A stretch of DNA of 64,000 bases from Microbacterium halophytorum. GTDB lineage: Bacteria > Actinomycetota > Actinomycetes > Actinomycetales > Microbacteriaceae. This document shows positions 25,476 through 34,205 of this stretch, one piece after another. A model generated the notes under the pieces. The model searched no databases. It worked only from the letters and a program-made list of their open reading frames with translations, and had not been told where the DNA came from. The stretch lies in contig NZ_PNFA01000016.1 in NCBI RefSeq assembly GCF_002970975.1, positions 44,515 to 108,514 of the forward strand. The letters run 5' to 3'. Made by a program: the position numbers and the translations under genes. Each line of letters opens with the position of its first letter. Position 1 is the first letter of the stretch.

Positions 25476-26555
25476 TCAGCCCGCGATCGCGCGGTCGGCC
25501 TCGGCCCGCGCCCAGCGCTCGGCCTCCGCGAGCGAGGACAGCGTGAGCTCGGCCGGTGCGTCGTGCGCGTCGACGACGCGCGCGACGGTGTCGACGATGC
25601 CGAGGAACGGCAGGCGCCCCTCGTGGAACGCGTCGACGGCCTGCTCGTTGGCCGCGTTGAACACGCACGGGTAGGTCTCCCCCGCCCGTCCGACCCGCTT
25701 CGCGAGAGCCACGGCGGGGAACGCCTCATCGTCGAGCGGCTCGAACGTCCAGCTCGCCGCCGTCGTCCAGTCGATCGGCGCACCGACACCGGAGACGCGG
25801 TCGGGCCACGCCATGCCGAGCGCGATCGGGAGGCGCATGTCCGGCGGTGAGGCCTGCGCGATCGTGGAGCCGTCGACGAACTCGACCATCGAGTGCACGA
25901 CCGACTGCGGATGCACCGCGACGTCGATCCGGTCGAACGGCACGTCGAAGAGCAGGTGCGCCTCGATCACCTCGAGGCCCTTGTTCACGAGCGTCGCCGA
26001 GTTCGTCGTCACGACGCGCCCCATGTCCCAGGTCGGGTGGTCGAGCGCCTGGGCCGGGGTCACGTCGCGCAGCTCGTCGCGCGTCCGACCGCGGAACGGG
26101 CCGCCGGAGGCCGTGACGACCAGCCTGCGCACCTCGTCCGGGGCGCCGGCCCGCAGCGCCTGCGCGATCGCCGAGTGCTCCGAGTCGACGGGCACGATCT
26201 GACCAGGCGCGGCCGCGCGCTTGACGAGCGGCCCGCCGACGATGAGCGATTCCTTGTTCGCGAGGGCGAGCGTGCGCCCCGCCTCCAGCGCCGCGAGCGT
26301 CGGCGCGAGCCCGACCGAGCCCGTGATGCCGTTCAGCACCACGTCGGCGTCGACCTCGCGCACCATCCGGGCGGCGGCGTCGGCGCCGAGCGCCGTGTGC
26401 GCGACGCCGAACTCCTCCGCCTGCGCCCGCAGCCCCTCCGCGTCACGGCCGGCCGCGAGGCCCGCGACCTCGAAGCGGCCGGGGTTGCTCCGGATGACGT
26501 CGAGCGCCTGTGTGCCGATCGACCCCGTCGACCCGAGGATCAGGATGCGGCGCAT
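25476..26555 (-). CDS. dxr: 1-deoxy-D-xylulose 5-phosphate reductoisomerase
   Basis: NADPH-dependent first committed enzyme of the MEP pathway, forming MEP from DXP. The 359 residues show the Rossmann start [32 protein letters not shown], the metal/substrate region [19 protein letters not shown] and HPTWDMG, and the C-terminal helical domain. ATG 26555 has GGAG nine nt upstream, inside the end of the FKBP gene. It starts six nt after that gene and leads to the MurE-like gene after 104 nt, in which only weak hairpins are visible. Confidence 0.96.
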   Translation of the reverse strand: MRRILILGSTGSIGTQALDVIRSNPGRFEVAGLAAGRDAEGLRAQAEEFGVAHTALGADAAARMVREVDADVVLNGITGSVGLAPTLAALEAGRTLALANKESLIVGGPLVKRAAAPGQIVPVDSEHSAIAQALRAGAPDEVRRLVVTASGGPFRGRTRDELRDVTPAQALDHPTWDMGRVVTTNSATLVNKGLEVIEAHLLFDVPFDRIDVAVHPQSVVHSMVEFVDGSTIAQASPPDMRLPIALGMAWPDRVSGVGAPIDWTTAASWTFEPLDDEAFPAVALAKRVGRAGETYPCVFNAANEQAVDAFHEGRLPFLGIVDTVARVVDAHDAPAELTLSSLAEAERWARAEADRAIAG

Positions 26556-26561
26556 GGCTGG

Positions 26562-27536
26562 CTACTCCGCTGCCTGCTCTGCCGGGTGGAAGACGTCGAC
26601 GATGTCGACCACGAAGATCAGGTCCTCGTCGTAGAGCTCGTTGTCCTCGTTGCCCTCGACGTGGTACGCCTCGGTCCTCGGCAGCACGGCGACGACCTGC
26701 GAGCCGACCTTCTGGCCGATCAGCGCCTTCTGGAACCCCTCGACCACACCGCTGACGGGGAACGTCGCCACCATGCCCCGGCTCCAGCTCGAGTCGAACT
26801 CCTCGCCGTCGGAGGCCTTGACGCCCTTGTACTGCACGTACACGGTGTCGTCCGCCGTCACCTCGGCGCCGTCGCCCTGCTTGAGGACGGCGGTCTCGGT
26901 CTCCTCGGGGATCTCCATGCCGTCCGGGATCTCGATCGTCGGCTCGCCGTCGTCCGCGAGCGTGACGGTCGGCATGCCGTCGACGGGCTCCTGGTCCTCG
27001 CCCCACGCCGTCTTCTCGGGCGTCGAGATCACGTCGACGATCTGGATCTGCGCGGGGGTCTCCGTGCCGTCCTCGGCCGTCACTGCGGGGTACACCGTCG
27101 CGATGCGCGAGCCGACGGTCGCGCATCCGAAGACCTGACCGACGGCGCTCTGCGCCGAGAGCTGCGCCGGCTGCATCTCGCCGGGCTCGTACCCGGCCTT
27201 GCCCAGCTGCTCGCCCGTCTCCGCGTCGTATCCGGCGAGCGCGTACGTCACGAAGTCGCCCTCGGCGAGTTCCGCGCCGTCTCCCTCGGTCACGACCGCT
27301 CGTTCGAACTCCTCGGGGTCGATCGGGTCCGCGATGTCGAGGCTGTCGGGGACCTCATCGCCAGCGGCGCCCGAGATGTCGAGCGACTCGACGGCCTCAC
27401 CGCTGGGGCCGGCCGCGGCGCACAACGGGTCCGCTGCGGCATCCGGCTCTCCGGACTCGTCGCCGCCGGCACAGCCCGAGAGGGCGAGCACGGCGATCAC
27501 GGCGGTGGACATCAGGGCTGCGGAGCGGAAGCGCAC
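26562..27536 (-). CDS. Two-domain FKBP-type peptidyl-prolyl isomerase lipoprotein
   Basis: Exported foldase anchored by lipid. The 324 residues begin with a lipoprotein signal ending LALSGC (Cys 22). A degenerate FKBP-like domain (about 75-185) is followed by a canonical one (about 215-312) with DTVYVQYKGV, FDSSWSRG, FPVSGVVEGFQKALIGQKVGS and DLIFVVDIVDV. The frame is open further upstream, but GTG 27536 with GAGG five nt before it gives the lipoprotein signal directly. dxr follows after six nt. The first domain lacks most active-site aromatics and may only bind clients. Confidence 0.88.
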   Translation of the reverse strand: MRFRSAALMSTAVIAVLALSGCAGGDESGEPDAAADPLCAAAGPSGEAVESLDISGAAGDEVPDSLDIADPIDPEEFERAVVTEGDGAELAEGDFVTYALAGYDAETGEQLGKAGYEPGEMQPAQLSAQSAVGQVFGCATVGSRIATVYPAVTAEDGTETPAQIQIVDVISTPEKTAWGEDQEPVDGMPTVTLADDGEPTIEIPDGMEIPEETETAVLKQGDGAEVTADDTVYVQYKGVKASDGEEFDSSWSRGMVATFPVSGVVEGFQKALIGQKVGSQVVAVLPRTEAYHVEGNEDNELYDEDLIFVVDIVDVFHPAEQAAE

Positions 27537-27649
27537 GGGAACCTCGTTCGTTGGGGACAACTCATCTTCCCCCATCCGTCCATGTGCTCGCTGACACCCC
27601 GGGCGCGTCGCCGCGGCCGCCCATTCCGGATCGCGCATGGCCGCCCGGT

Positions 27650-27655
27650 TAAACT
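27650..27655 (+). promoter_or_regulatory. -10 box for the leaderless acyltransferase gene
   Basis: TAAACT, six nt before the ATG at 27662, with no ribosome binding site. The transcript should start at the A of the start codon. Confidence 0.55.
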
Positions 27656-27661
27656 GATCGG

Positions 27662-28441
27662 ATGACCTCCCCCAGCCCGCAGGCCGACAGTGACGAGCCC
27701 GAGGAGACCGTTCCGCACAGCCCGAGTTGGGTGTATGCGCTCGGCAGGGCGATCATCGCCCCGCTCGCACGGATGATCTACCGCCCGCGGGTCGAGGGCA
27801 AGGAGAACCTGCCGAAGCAGGGCGGCGTCATCCTCGCCAGCAACCACCTGTCGGTCATCGACTCGTTCGCGATCCCGGTCGCCGCGGCGCCGCGCCCCGT
27901 CCACTTCCTCGCGAAGGACGAGTACTTCTCGGGCAGGGGGTTCAAGGGCTGGGTCTCCCGCACGTTCTTCACGGCGGTCGGCGCCATCCCCGTCAAGCGC
28001 GGCGTCGGCCAGGCCGCCCTCGACGCGCTGGACCAACAGCGCGAGATCCTCGACTCGGGCGCGGCCGTCGCGCTCCACCCCGAGGGCACCCGGTCGCGGG
28101 ACGGCCGCCTCTACAAGGGCCGCACTGGCGTCGCGTTCCTCGCGCTGCAGACGGGCGCCCCCGTCGTCCCGATCGGCCTGATCGGCACCGACAGGGTGAT
28201 GCCGGTCGGCGCGAAGATGCCCAAGCTCTCCGAGCGCGTCGTCGTCAGGTTCGGCGAACCCATCGACGTGTCGAAGCACGGCCCCGCGACCAGCGGCAAG
28301 GCGCGCCGCCACGCGACCGACGAGATCATGGCCGCGATCCACGAGCTCTCGGGCCAGGAGCTCGCCGGCACCTACAACGAGCTCCCCGCCCAGGGCACCG
28401 TCGAGAAGATCAGACGCGCGCTCCCCCACGAGCGCCGCTGA
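27662..28441 (+). CDS. plsC: 1-acyl-sn-glycerol-3-phosphate acyltransferase
   Basis: Membrane-associated enzyme that makes phosphatidic acid from lysophosphatidate and acyl donors. The 259 residues carry the acyltransferase motif NHLSVIDS (HX4D), the FLAKDEYF block, the AIPVKR strand, HPEGTRSRDGRLYKG and VPIGLIGT, in the family order. A short amphipathic N-terminal helix (SPSWVYALGRAIIAPLARMIY) probably docks it to the membrane. Single-gene leaderless unit; its stop lies four nt from the convergent OsmC gene, so the two 3' ends overlap in RNA. Confidence 0.92.
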   Translation: MTSPSPQADSDEPEETVPHSPSWVYALGRAIIAPLARMIYRPRVEGKENLPKQGGVILASNHLSVIDSFAIPVAAAPRPVHFLAKDEYFSGRGFKGWVSRTFFTAVGAIPVKRGVGQAALDALDQQREILDSGAAVALHPEGTRSRDGRLYKGRTGVAFLALQTGAPVVPIGLIGTDRVMPVGAKMPKLSERVVVRFGEPIDVSKHGPATSGKARRHATDEIMAAIHELSGQELAGTYNELPAQGTVEKIRRALPHERR

Positions 28442-28445
28442 GCGC

Positions 28446-28913
28446 TCAGCCGACGGTCACCGTCGGCGCGACCGTCACGGGGAAGCTGACCGAGTTCGCG
28501 ATGAAGCACCACTCGTGCGCGTCGTCGTGGGCGGCGAGCGCCCCCTCCCGCATGGCCTCGTCCGAGACCGTGACGGCGGGGCGCAGGACGACCGCGCGGA
28601 ACCGCCCGCCGTCCCCCGACTGCTCGAGCACACCCTCCGCCTCGTCGGCGTAGCCGGTCACGACGACGCCGCGCAGCACGCACGCGCGCAGGTACGACAG
28701 CAGGTGGCACTGGGCGAGCGCCGCGAGCAGCAGGTCCTCCGGGTTCCACCGCGACGCATCCCCGAAGAACGGCCGATCGGCGGAACCGGCGATGACGGGC
28801 TTGCCGTCGACCGCGAGGCTCACATCGCGCGAGTAGGCGCGCGTGCCCGACGTGCCCTCCCCGAGGTTCCCCGTCCAGGTCGCCGTCAGCGCGTACCGGT
28901 GCTCGCTCGCCAT
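28446..28913 (-). CDS. OsmC family protein
   Basis: A 155-residue OsmC/Ohr-fold protein, a dimeric cytoplasmic peroxidase family. Recognisable pieces are RYALTATWTGN, the helix NPEDLLLAALAQCHLLSYL holding the first reactive Cys, and VVTGYADEAEGVLEQS. The second Cys expected in Ohr (VCP) is replaced in the sequence ALAAHDDAHEWCFIANS, where a Cys occurs in the C-terminal helix region. Organic peroxide reduction is therefore plausible but unproven. The ATG at 28913 is six nt from TAGCCT. It diverges from the asparaginase gene across 52 bp. Confidence 0.85.
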   Translation of the reverse strand: MASEHRYALTATWTGNLGEGTSGTRAYSRDVSLAVDGKPVIAGSADRPFFGDASRWNPEDLLLAALAQCHLLSYLRACVLRGVVVTGYADEAEGVLEQSGDGGRFRAVVLRPAVTVSDEAMREGALAAHDDAHEWCFIANSVSFPVTVAPTVTVG

Positions 28914-28919
28914 GCCGAC

Positions 28920-28925
28920 AGGCTA
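28920..28925 (-). promoter_or_regulatory. -10 box for the leaderless OsmC-type gene
   Basis: TAGCCT on the minus strand, six nt before the ATG. It is one of two back-to-back leaderless promoters in a 52-bp intergenic region. Confidence 0.55.
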
Positions 28926-28952
28926 CGCGCGGCACCGCTGCCCCGGGCGGAA

Positions 28953-28958
28953 TAGGCT
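28953..28958 (+). promoter_or_regulatory. -10 box for the leaderless asparaginase gene
   Basis: TAGGCT, seven nt before the ATG at 28966. Its -35 region overlaps that of the divergent OsmC-type gene, so the two may compete for polymerase. Confidence 0.55.
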
Positions 28959-28965
28959 GGTGACC

Positions 28966-29961
28966 ATGCCTGGAACGCTCTCCGTCGAATCCTCTGTGGA
29001 ACTCGCCTCCGTCGACCGCGGCGGCTTCGTCGAATCGCGGCACGCCGGCGCGGCCGTCGTGCTCTCGCCGGACGGCGAGGTCGCGCTGGCCCTCGGCGAC
29101 GTCGACGCCCCCGTGTTGCCGCGTTCCGCCATGAAGCCGTTCCAGGCCGTCGCCTGCGCGACGGCGGGCGCGACGTTCGACGGCCCGGCGCTCGCCGTGT
29201 CGACGGCGAGCCACAGCGGCACCGACCGGCACGCCCAGCTGGTGCGGGGCATGCTGCAGGACGTCGGCCTCACGGAGGACTACCTGCGCTGCCCGACGGC
29301 CTACCCCGACGACGCGCAGACCCGATCGGAGCAGCTGCGCGACAACGCGCCGGCCTCGCGCATCCGGATGACGTGCTCGGGCAAGCACGCCGCCATGCTC
29401 GCCGCGTGCGCCGCGAACGGGTGGGACAAGGAGACCTACCTGTCGCCGTCGCACCCGCTGCAGCAGCACATCCGCGAGACGGTCGAGCGGCTCACGGGCG
29501 GCGCACGGATCGAGGCGACGGTGACGGACGGGTGCGGCGCGCCCGTGCACGCGCTCCCGCTGTCGGCGCTCGCGCGCGGCATGCAGCGCATCGGCACGTC
29601 GTCGGAGACGTCGCCGTTCGCCCTGCACCGGATCGCCGGCGGGCTCATGCGGGCGACCCGCGAGCACCCGTGGGCGGTCGAGGGGCCCGGTCGGCCCGAC
29701 ACTGCGGCGATCGAGCGCTTCGGCGTGTTCTCGAAGTTCGGTGCCGACGGCGTCCAGGTGATGGTCGCCCCCGACGGCACGACCGTCGCCGTCAAGGTGC
29801 TCGACGGCTCGCGCCGCGCGACGTCCGCCGTGGCGCTGAAGCTGCTCGCGAAGGCGGGCGCTCTGCCCGTCGAATCGGTCGCCGACTTCCTCGCCGTGCA
29901 CCCGCAGTTCGCGATCCTCGGCGGCGGCCAAGAGGTCGGCCGCGTGCGTCCCGTCGTCTGA
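28966..29961 (+). CDS. Asparaginase (Rhizobium-type family)
   Basis: A 331-residue cytoplasmic protein of the asparaginase family typified by the Rhizobium etli thermolabile enzyme, which hydrolyses L-asparagine to aspartate and ammonia. The conserved blocks are present in order: VESRHAGAAVVL, RSAMKPFQAVAC, STASHSGTDRHAQLV, MTCSGKHAAMLAAC, TDGCGAPVHALPL and ILGGGQEVGRVRP. The Cys in DGCG and the SGKH lysine lie where metal-binding and catalytic residues are expected. No signal peptide. Leaderless start. Confidence 0.88.
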   Translation: MPGTLSVESSVELASVDRGGFVESRHAGAAVVLSPDGEVALALGDVDAPVLPRSAMKPFQAVACATAGATFDGPALAVSTASHSGTDRHAQLVRGMLQDVGLTEDYLRCPTAYPDDAQTRSEQLRDNAPASRIRMTCSGKHAAMLAACAANGWDKETYLSPSHPLQQHIRETVERLTGGARIEATVTDGCGAPVHALPLSALARGMQRIGTSSETSPFALHRIAGGLMRATREHPWAVEGPGRPDTAAIERFGVFSKFGADGVQVMVAPDGTTVAVKVLDGSRRATSAVALKLLAKAGALPVESVADFLAVHPQFAILGGGQEVGRVRPVV

Positions 29962-29972
29962 GCCGCGCGGGC

Positions 29973-29992
29973 CGGCTCGCTGCGGCGAGCCG
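29973..29992 (+). terminator. Short hairpin after the asparaginase gene
   Basis: CGGCTCG (29973-29979) pairs with CGAGCCG (29986-29992), 12 nt after the stop. It sits between the convergent asparaginase and FtsK/EccC-like genes and is a weak terminator candidate. Confidence 0.4.
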
Positions 29993-30008
29993 TGCGATCC
30001 CGGCCGCG

Positions 30009-33000
30009 CTACGCGGGCAGGGTGACGCGGCGAGGCCGGTCCGCCGGCGTGACGAGCCACGCGCGACCGGCGCGGAGGAGGGCATAGGGCGGCAGCGCGC
30101 GCTCCCCCGCCACGGTGCGCAGTTCGTGCGGGCACTCCGCCGCGACGAGCAGCTCGCCGGCGGCCCGGATCTCGCGCAGCAGCCCGCCGTGGCGCAGCCA
30201 CGCCTCGCCTTCGCCGACCGCGACCAACCGGTCGGTGCCGCCGGCGAGCTCCGCGAGAGGGGTCCCTGCCGGCAGCGCGTCGAGGGCGACGACCCGCACG
30301 CCGCGACCCCACACCTCGCCAAGTGCGGCGGCTCGGGCGGCCGCCCCCGCAGTGACGAGCGCCGCGGGCCCGCCGGGGAACCAGGCGGGGCCGGGGCCCC
30401 CGGCCCGCGCGACCCCATCGGAGCGCTCGCCGCCCATCCCTCCCGAGGGGCCCGAGGGGCCGGCGCCGTCGCACGGGCGGAGCGCCCGCCGCTCGGCCCT
30501 GGTCCTCGCCGGCGCATACGGCGCGCCGCGGCGCGGCGGCCGCACTCGGCCCGCGCCGCCTCCGGCCGCAGGCGCCGCGCCGGCACCCGCGGCCGACGCG
30601 CCCAGAGGCGCACCGTCGCGGCCTCCGGTGATCGCGCCTGCGGCCGGCTCGCCCGGCGGCAGTGCGAACTGAACCTCACGACCGCCGAGCTCGGCGCGGC
30701 CGGGCGGGCGCGCGGGGTCGAACGCGGCGCCGTCGCCGCCCGCCTGCACGTGGTCGGCGCGTGATGCGGCGCGCAGGAGCGCCCGCCGTTCGAAGCCGGA
30801 CATCACGCGTTCGACGACGCCCGTCGAACGCGCGGCGGTGACGACGACGAAGCAGCCGGATGCGCCGGCCTCGCGCACCAGCGTCTCCGCCAGGGCCGCG
30901 AACTCCTGGGCGTAGTCCGGCGGGAAGCGGTGCAGCAGCGCGTCGAGGCCGTCGATCACGATCGCCGGCGGCGGGTCGTCGACGGCGCGTTCGATCGCGT
31001 CCCACGCGCCCTCCAGGTCGCTCGGCACCCGCACGGTTCCGTCGACCTGTGCCGCGACGAGCCGCCCGATCGCCGTCTTGCCCGTGGCGGCCGCCCCGAC
31101 CACGCCGAGCCCTCGGTCGGAGCGGGGGTCGAGGGCGACGACGGGCTGGCGCTGCACCTCCGGCTCGTCCGCGAGCCCGAGCAAGATGCCGCCCGCACCG
31201 CCGTGCCGCGCCGCGATCGCGTCGAACGGCAGCGACTCGGGCAGCGGCGGGAGCCACGGGGCGCGCGGCGCCCCGTTCGCGTGCCGCGCGCCGACCTCGG
31301 CGAGGCGCGCGACCAGCTCCGCCCCCGTGCGCGCGATCCGGGCGCGCTCGGGCGTCACGTCTCCCGCGCGCCGCACGAGGGCGAGCCCCCGCGCGTCGGG
31401 GGTGCCCGGCAGCTCCGCCGCGTCATCGGCCCCGATGACGGCCCGGCTGTCGGCCGCGTCCGCCACGCGCAGCGACACCCGCAGGGGGCAGTTGGCGACG
31501 AGCGCGTCGCGCAGCACTCCGGCAGCGCGCTGCGTGCCGAGTACGAGGTGCATCCCGAGCGCTCTCCCGCGCGCCGCGACATCCGTGAACACGTCGCCCA
31601 GATCGCCGTGGTCCTGCAGGAGGGCCGCGAACTCGTCGACGACGATCACGAGGCGCGGCGTGCTGACACGCGGGTCCGCGATGTCGGATGCCCCGGCCGC
31701 GGCGATCTCGGCCTCCCGCCGGCGCAGCTCTGCGCGCAGGCTCTCGACGGCGCGCCGCGAACCCGTGCCGTCGAGGTCCGTGATCAGCCCCGTCACGTGC
31801 GGCAGCGCCAGCAGCGGCGCGAAAGCCGTCCCGCCCTTGAAATCGGCGAGCAGGAACGTCACCTCCTCCGGGGTTCGAAGCGCCGCGAGCGCGGCGATCC
31901 AGGTCGTCAGGAGCTCGCTCTTGCCGCTTCCCGTCATGCCGGTCACGACGGCGTGCGGCCCATCGTGCACCAGGTCGACCGCGACCGGCCCCGCGGCCCC
32001 TCGACCGATCGGCACGCGGAGGCCGCCGTCACCGGCAGGGCCACGCTCGCCGTCGCGCCCCCGCAGCCCCTCCGGCGGCACCTGGGCCCCGCTCGCCGGG
32101 GCCCCGAACGCCGCGATCAGCTCCGCGAGCCCGACCGGCGGCAGGCTCGCCCCCTCCGCCGCGCCCGCGCGCCGCGCGAGCCCCGCCGCGATCCGCTCGG
32201 CCTGCGCGAGCCCGATGCCTTCGACGTCGAGCGGCTCCCCACCCGGCCCGTCCGTCGTGTCGTCGAGGCGCCGCGCGCGGAGCATCCCGCCCCTCTCCAG
32301 CTCGAGGACGACGCCGCAGCCGCGGGGAGCATCGACGCCGCGCGCCGTCACCGCGATGCGGAAATCCGCACGTGCCAGGGCCGACGCCGCCTCCCCCGGT
32401 TCCCCGCCGGTGGCGTCCTCCTCTCCTCCCGGCAGTTCCGCGCACGCGACCCGGAAGGGCCCCTTCTCGCCGGGTTTCGGCGGCGCCGCTCGCTCCGCCG
32501 CGGCGCGGTGCGGGAGCGCGGCCATGGCCCGCTCGTCTCCCGCGAGCACGGTCGTGACGATCAGCTCGTCGGGCGAGGCGCGCAGGCAGAGCTGGAGGAG
32601 GAGCGCCCGCGCGACGGCCTGCGCCAGCGGCGCCTCGCCCTGCACGCAGACCCCGCCGGCATCGCGCAGCGGCACCGCCACGGGCGCCGAGCGCACCCAC
32701 GCCGCCTCGCGGCGCAGGGCGTCGCCCTCCTCCCCATCGCCGCCCGTCACCCGCACGGCGCTGGGAGCGCGCCCCGTTCCGAGCACGAGCTCGCTCGCAC
32801 CGTGCCGCCAGAGCGTTCTCGCGACCGCGAGCCTACCGGCGTCCGGATGCCGGCGGCACAGCGCGTCGCGTTCGCCGTCGTGCCGCTCGCGCAGTTCGTT
32901 CCGAGCTCGCGCGCAGGCCTCGGCGAGCTCTCGGCGCGCCCTGCCCCGGTCCCGGCGCCTCGTGCGCGCGCCGTCGGCGAGCGACCCGAACATCATCAGC

Positions 33001-33170
33001 GGGCCGAGCACGGCGAAGGCCAACATCATGGCGTAGCCGGTGATGAGCCACATCGCGACGGCGCCGATGACGGGGACGCACGCCGCGACGAGCGGAATCG
33101 TGCCGCGCCCCGCCGGTTGTGCGGCCGGCGGCAGCGCGATCGGTTCGTCGGTGCGGGGAGGTGCTGTCAC
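30009..33170 (-). CDS. FtsK/SpoIIIE (EccC/EssC-like) multi-domain ATPase
   Basis: A 1053-residue membrane ATPase. Two helices near the N-terminus (about 24-65) precede a long linker. ATPase domain 1 has GMTGSGKSE near 412 and the Walker B run LVIVVDEFAALL near 505. Domain 2 has GAAATGKTA near 693 and AIVIDGLDALL near 737. A third, shorter C-terminal domain lost its P-loop (VTAGAAARAA near 940). The layout is that of EccC/EssC secretion ATPases, but no WXG100, EccB, EccD or FHA protein is present. Only a PP2C phosphatase lies upstream, 98 nt away. GTG start at 33170; its Shine-Dalgarno is poorly spaced. Confidence 0.8.
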   Translation of the reverse strand: MTAPPRTDEPIALPPAAQPAGRGTIPLVAACVPVIGAVAMWLITGYAMMLAFAVLGPLMMFGSLADGARTRRRDRGRARRELAEACARARNELRERHDGERDALCRRHPDAGRLAVARTLWRHGASELVLGTGRAPSAVRVTGGDGEEGDALRREAAWVRSAPVAVPLRDAGGVCVQGEAPLAQAVARALLLQLCLRASPDELIVTTVLAGDERAMAALPHRAAAERAAPPKPGEKGPFRVACAELPGGEEDATGGEPGEAASALARADFRIAVTARGVDAPRGCGVVLELERGGMLRARRLDDTTDGPGGEPLDVEGIGLAQAERIAAGLARRAGAAEGASLPPVGLAELIAAFGAPASGAQVPPEGLRGRDGERGPAGDGGLRVPIGRGAAGPVAVDLVHDGPHAVVTGMTGSGKSELLTTWIAALAALRTPEEVTFLLADFKGGTAFAPLLALPHVTGLITDLDGTGSRRAVESLRAELRRREAEIAAAGASDIADPRVSTPRLVIVVDEFAALLQDHGDLGDVFTDVAARGRALGMHLVLGTQRAAGVLRDALVANCPLRVSLRVADAADSRAVIGADDAAELPGTPDARGLALVRRAGDVTPERARIARTGAELVARLAEVGARHANGAPRAPWLPPLPESLPFDAIAARHGGAGGILLGLADEPEVQRQPVVALDPRSDRGLGVVGAAATGKTAIGRLVAAQVDGTVRVPSDLEGAWDAIERAVDDPPPAIVIDGLDALLHRFPPDYAQEFAALAETLVREAGASGCFVVVTAARSTGVVERVMSGFERRALLRAASRADHVQAGGDGAAFDPARPPGRAELGGREVQFALPPGEPAAGAITGGRDGAPLGASAAGAGAAPAAGGGAGRVRPPRRGAPYAPARTRAERRALRPCDGAGPSGPSGGMGGERSDGVARAGGPGPAWFPGGPAALVTAGAAARAAALGEVWGRGVRVVALDALPAGTPLAELAGGTDRLVAVGEGEAWLRHGGLLREIRAAGELLVAAECPHELRTVAGERALPPYALLRAGRAWLVTPADRPRRVTLPA

Positions 33171-33268
33171 CTCTCCAGCTCAGCGGCCGAGCGGCCGCGG
33201 CGGAACGCCGCGAGCGGGTTGTGGATGCACCGCGGCGGGAAGACCCGGATGTGGGCGAGGCCGCGGTG

Positions 33269-34099
33269 CTATTCGGCTGGCGAGTGCGACGCCTCCGGCG
33301 TCTCCGGTTCCGCCGGCGCATCCGGCATCTCGGCGTACACGACGACGATCGAGACGTTGTCGCGCCCGCCGTTGCCGAGTGCGGCCTCCAGCATCGCGGC
33401 GACGGCTTCTGCCGGGTCGTCGTGCTCGCGCAGGAAGTGCAGGATCCCGTAGTCGGTGAGCTCCTTCGTGAGACCGTCGGAGCAGATCACGAAGCGATCG
33501 CCGTCCTCGACCTCGACGCGCACGTAGTCGGGAACGACCGACTCGCTCGGCCCAACGGCGCGCGTGATCACGTTGCCGTACGGGTGCGTCTCGGCCTCCT
33601 CGGGGCTGAGCCGCCCCGCCTGGACCAGCTCCTGGACGAGGGAGTGGTCGACCGTGACCTGCACGAGCTTGTCGTCGCGCATCAGGTACACGCGGGAGTC
33701 GCCGATGTTCATGACGACCCAGGAGGCGGGCTCGCTCGTCGGGTCGAGGTAGATGCCCGTGACGGTCGTCCCCGTGCCCTCGTCGGTCGTCTCCGGGTGG
33801 TCGGCGATGTCGCGCACGGCGTCCTCGAGGGCGAGCTCCACGCTCTCCGGCGTGATGGGCTCCCCGGCCGCCGCGACGCCGGCGAGGCGCTCGACCGTGA
33901 CGGCGCTCGCGATCTCGCCGCCGATGTGGCCGCCCATGCCGTCGGCCACGACGAAGAGGGGCCACTCCATCAGGATCGCGTCCTGGTTCACCTCGCGCTT
34001 GCGGCCGACATCGGTCACTCCCGCCCAGCGGACCGCGAGTTCGCGACCGGCCCCGAGATCGAAGGTGTGCGAGCGCACCGGGCTCGTCGCGTCGGTCAC
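33269..34099 (-). CDS. PP2C-family serine/threonine phosphatase
   Basis: A 276-residue metal-dependent protein phosphatase without membrane helices. The metal ligands and PP2C motifs are complete: KREVNQDAI, VADGMGGHIGGEIAS, NIGDSRVYL, ICSDGLTKEL and GRDNVSIVVVYAE. GTG 34099 is the start: GGAGG lies four nt upstream and the predicted transcript start (TAGGAT at 34156-34151) falls downstream of the in-frame ATG at 34150. It is followed by the FtsK/EccC-like gene on the same strand and may act on that protein or on a partner kinase outside the window. Confidence 0.92.
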   Translation of the reverse strand: MTDATSPVRSHTFDLGAGRELAVRWAGVTDVGRKREVNQDAILMEWPLFVVADGMGGHIGGEIASAVTVERLAGVAAAGEPITPESVELALEDAVRDIADHPETTDEGTGTTVTGIYLDPTSEPASWVVMNIGDSRVYLMRDDKLVQVTVDHSLVQELVQAGRLSPEEAETHPYGNVITRAVGPSESVVPDYVRVEVEDGDRFVICSDGLTKELTDYGILHFLREHDDPAEAVAAMLEAALGNGGRDNVSIVVVYAEMPDAPAEPETPEASHSPAE

Positions 34100-34150
34100 A
34101 CGTCCTCCAGATCGTCGGTGTCGTCGCCGTGCGCCGGCGGCGTTCCTCAT

Positions 34151-34156
34151 ATCCTA
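34151..34156 (-). promoter_or_regulatory. -10 box for the PP2C gene
   Basis: TAGGAT on the minus strand. The start site predicted about seven nt downstream (near 34144) leaves a 5' leader of about 45 nt before GTG 34099 and excludes the ATG at 34150. Confidence 0.45.
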
Positions 34157-34205
34157 GCCGCGCGACCCGCCCCCGACGCGAACCCGCCCCGCGGCCGAGC
34201 GCGCC

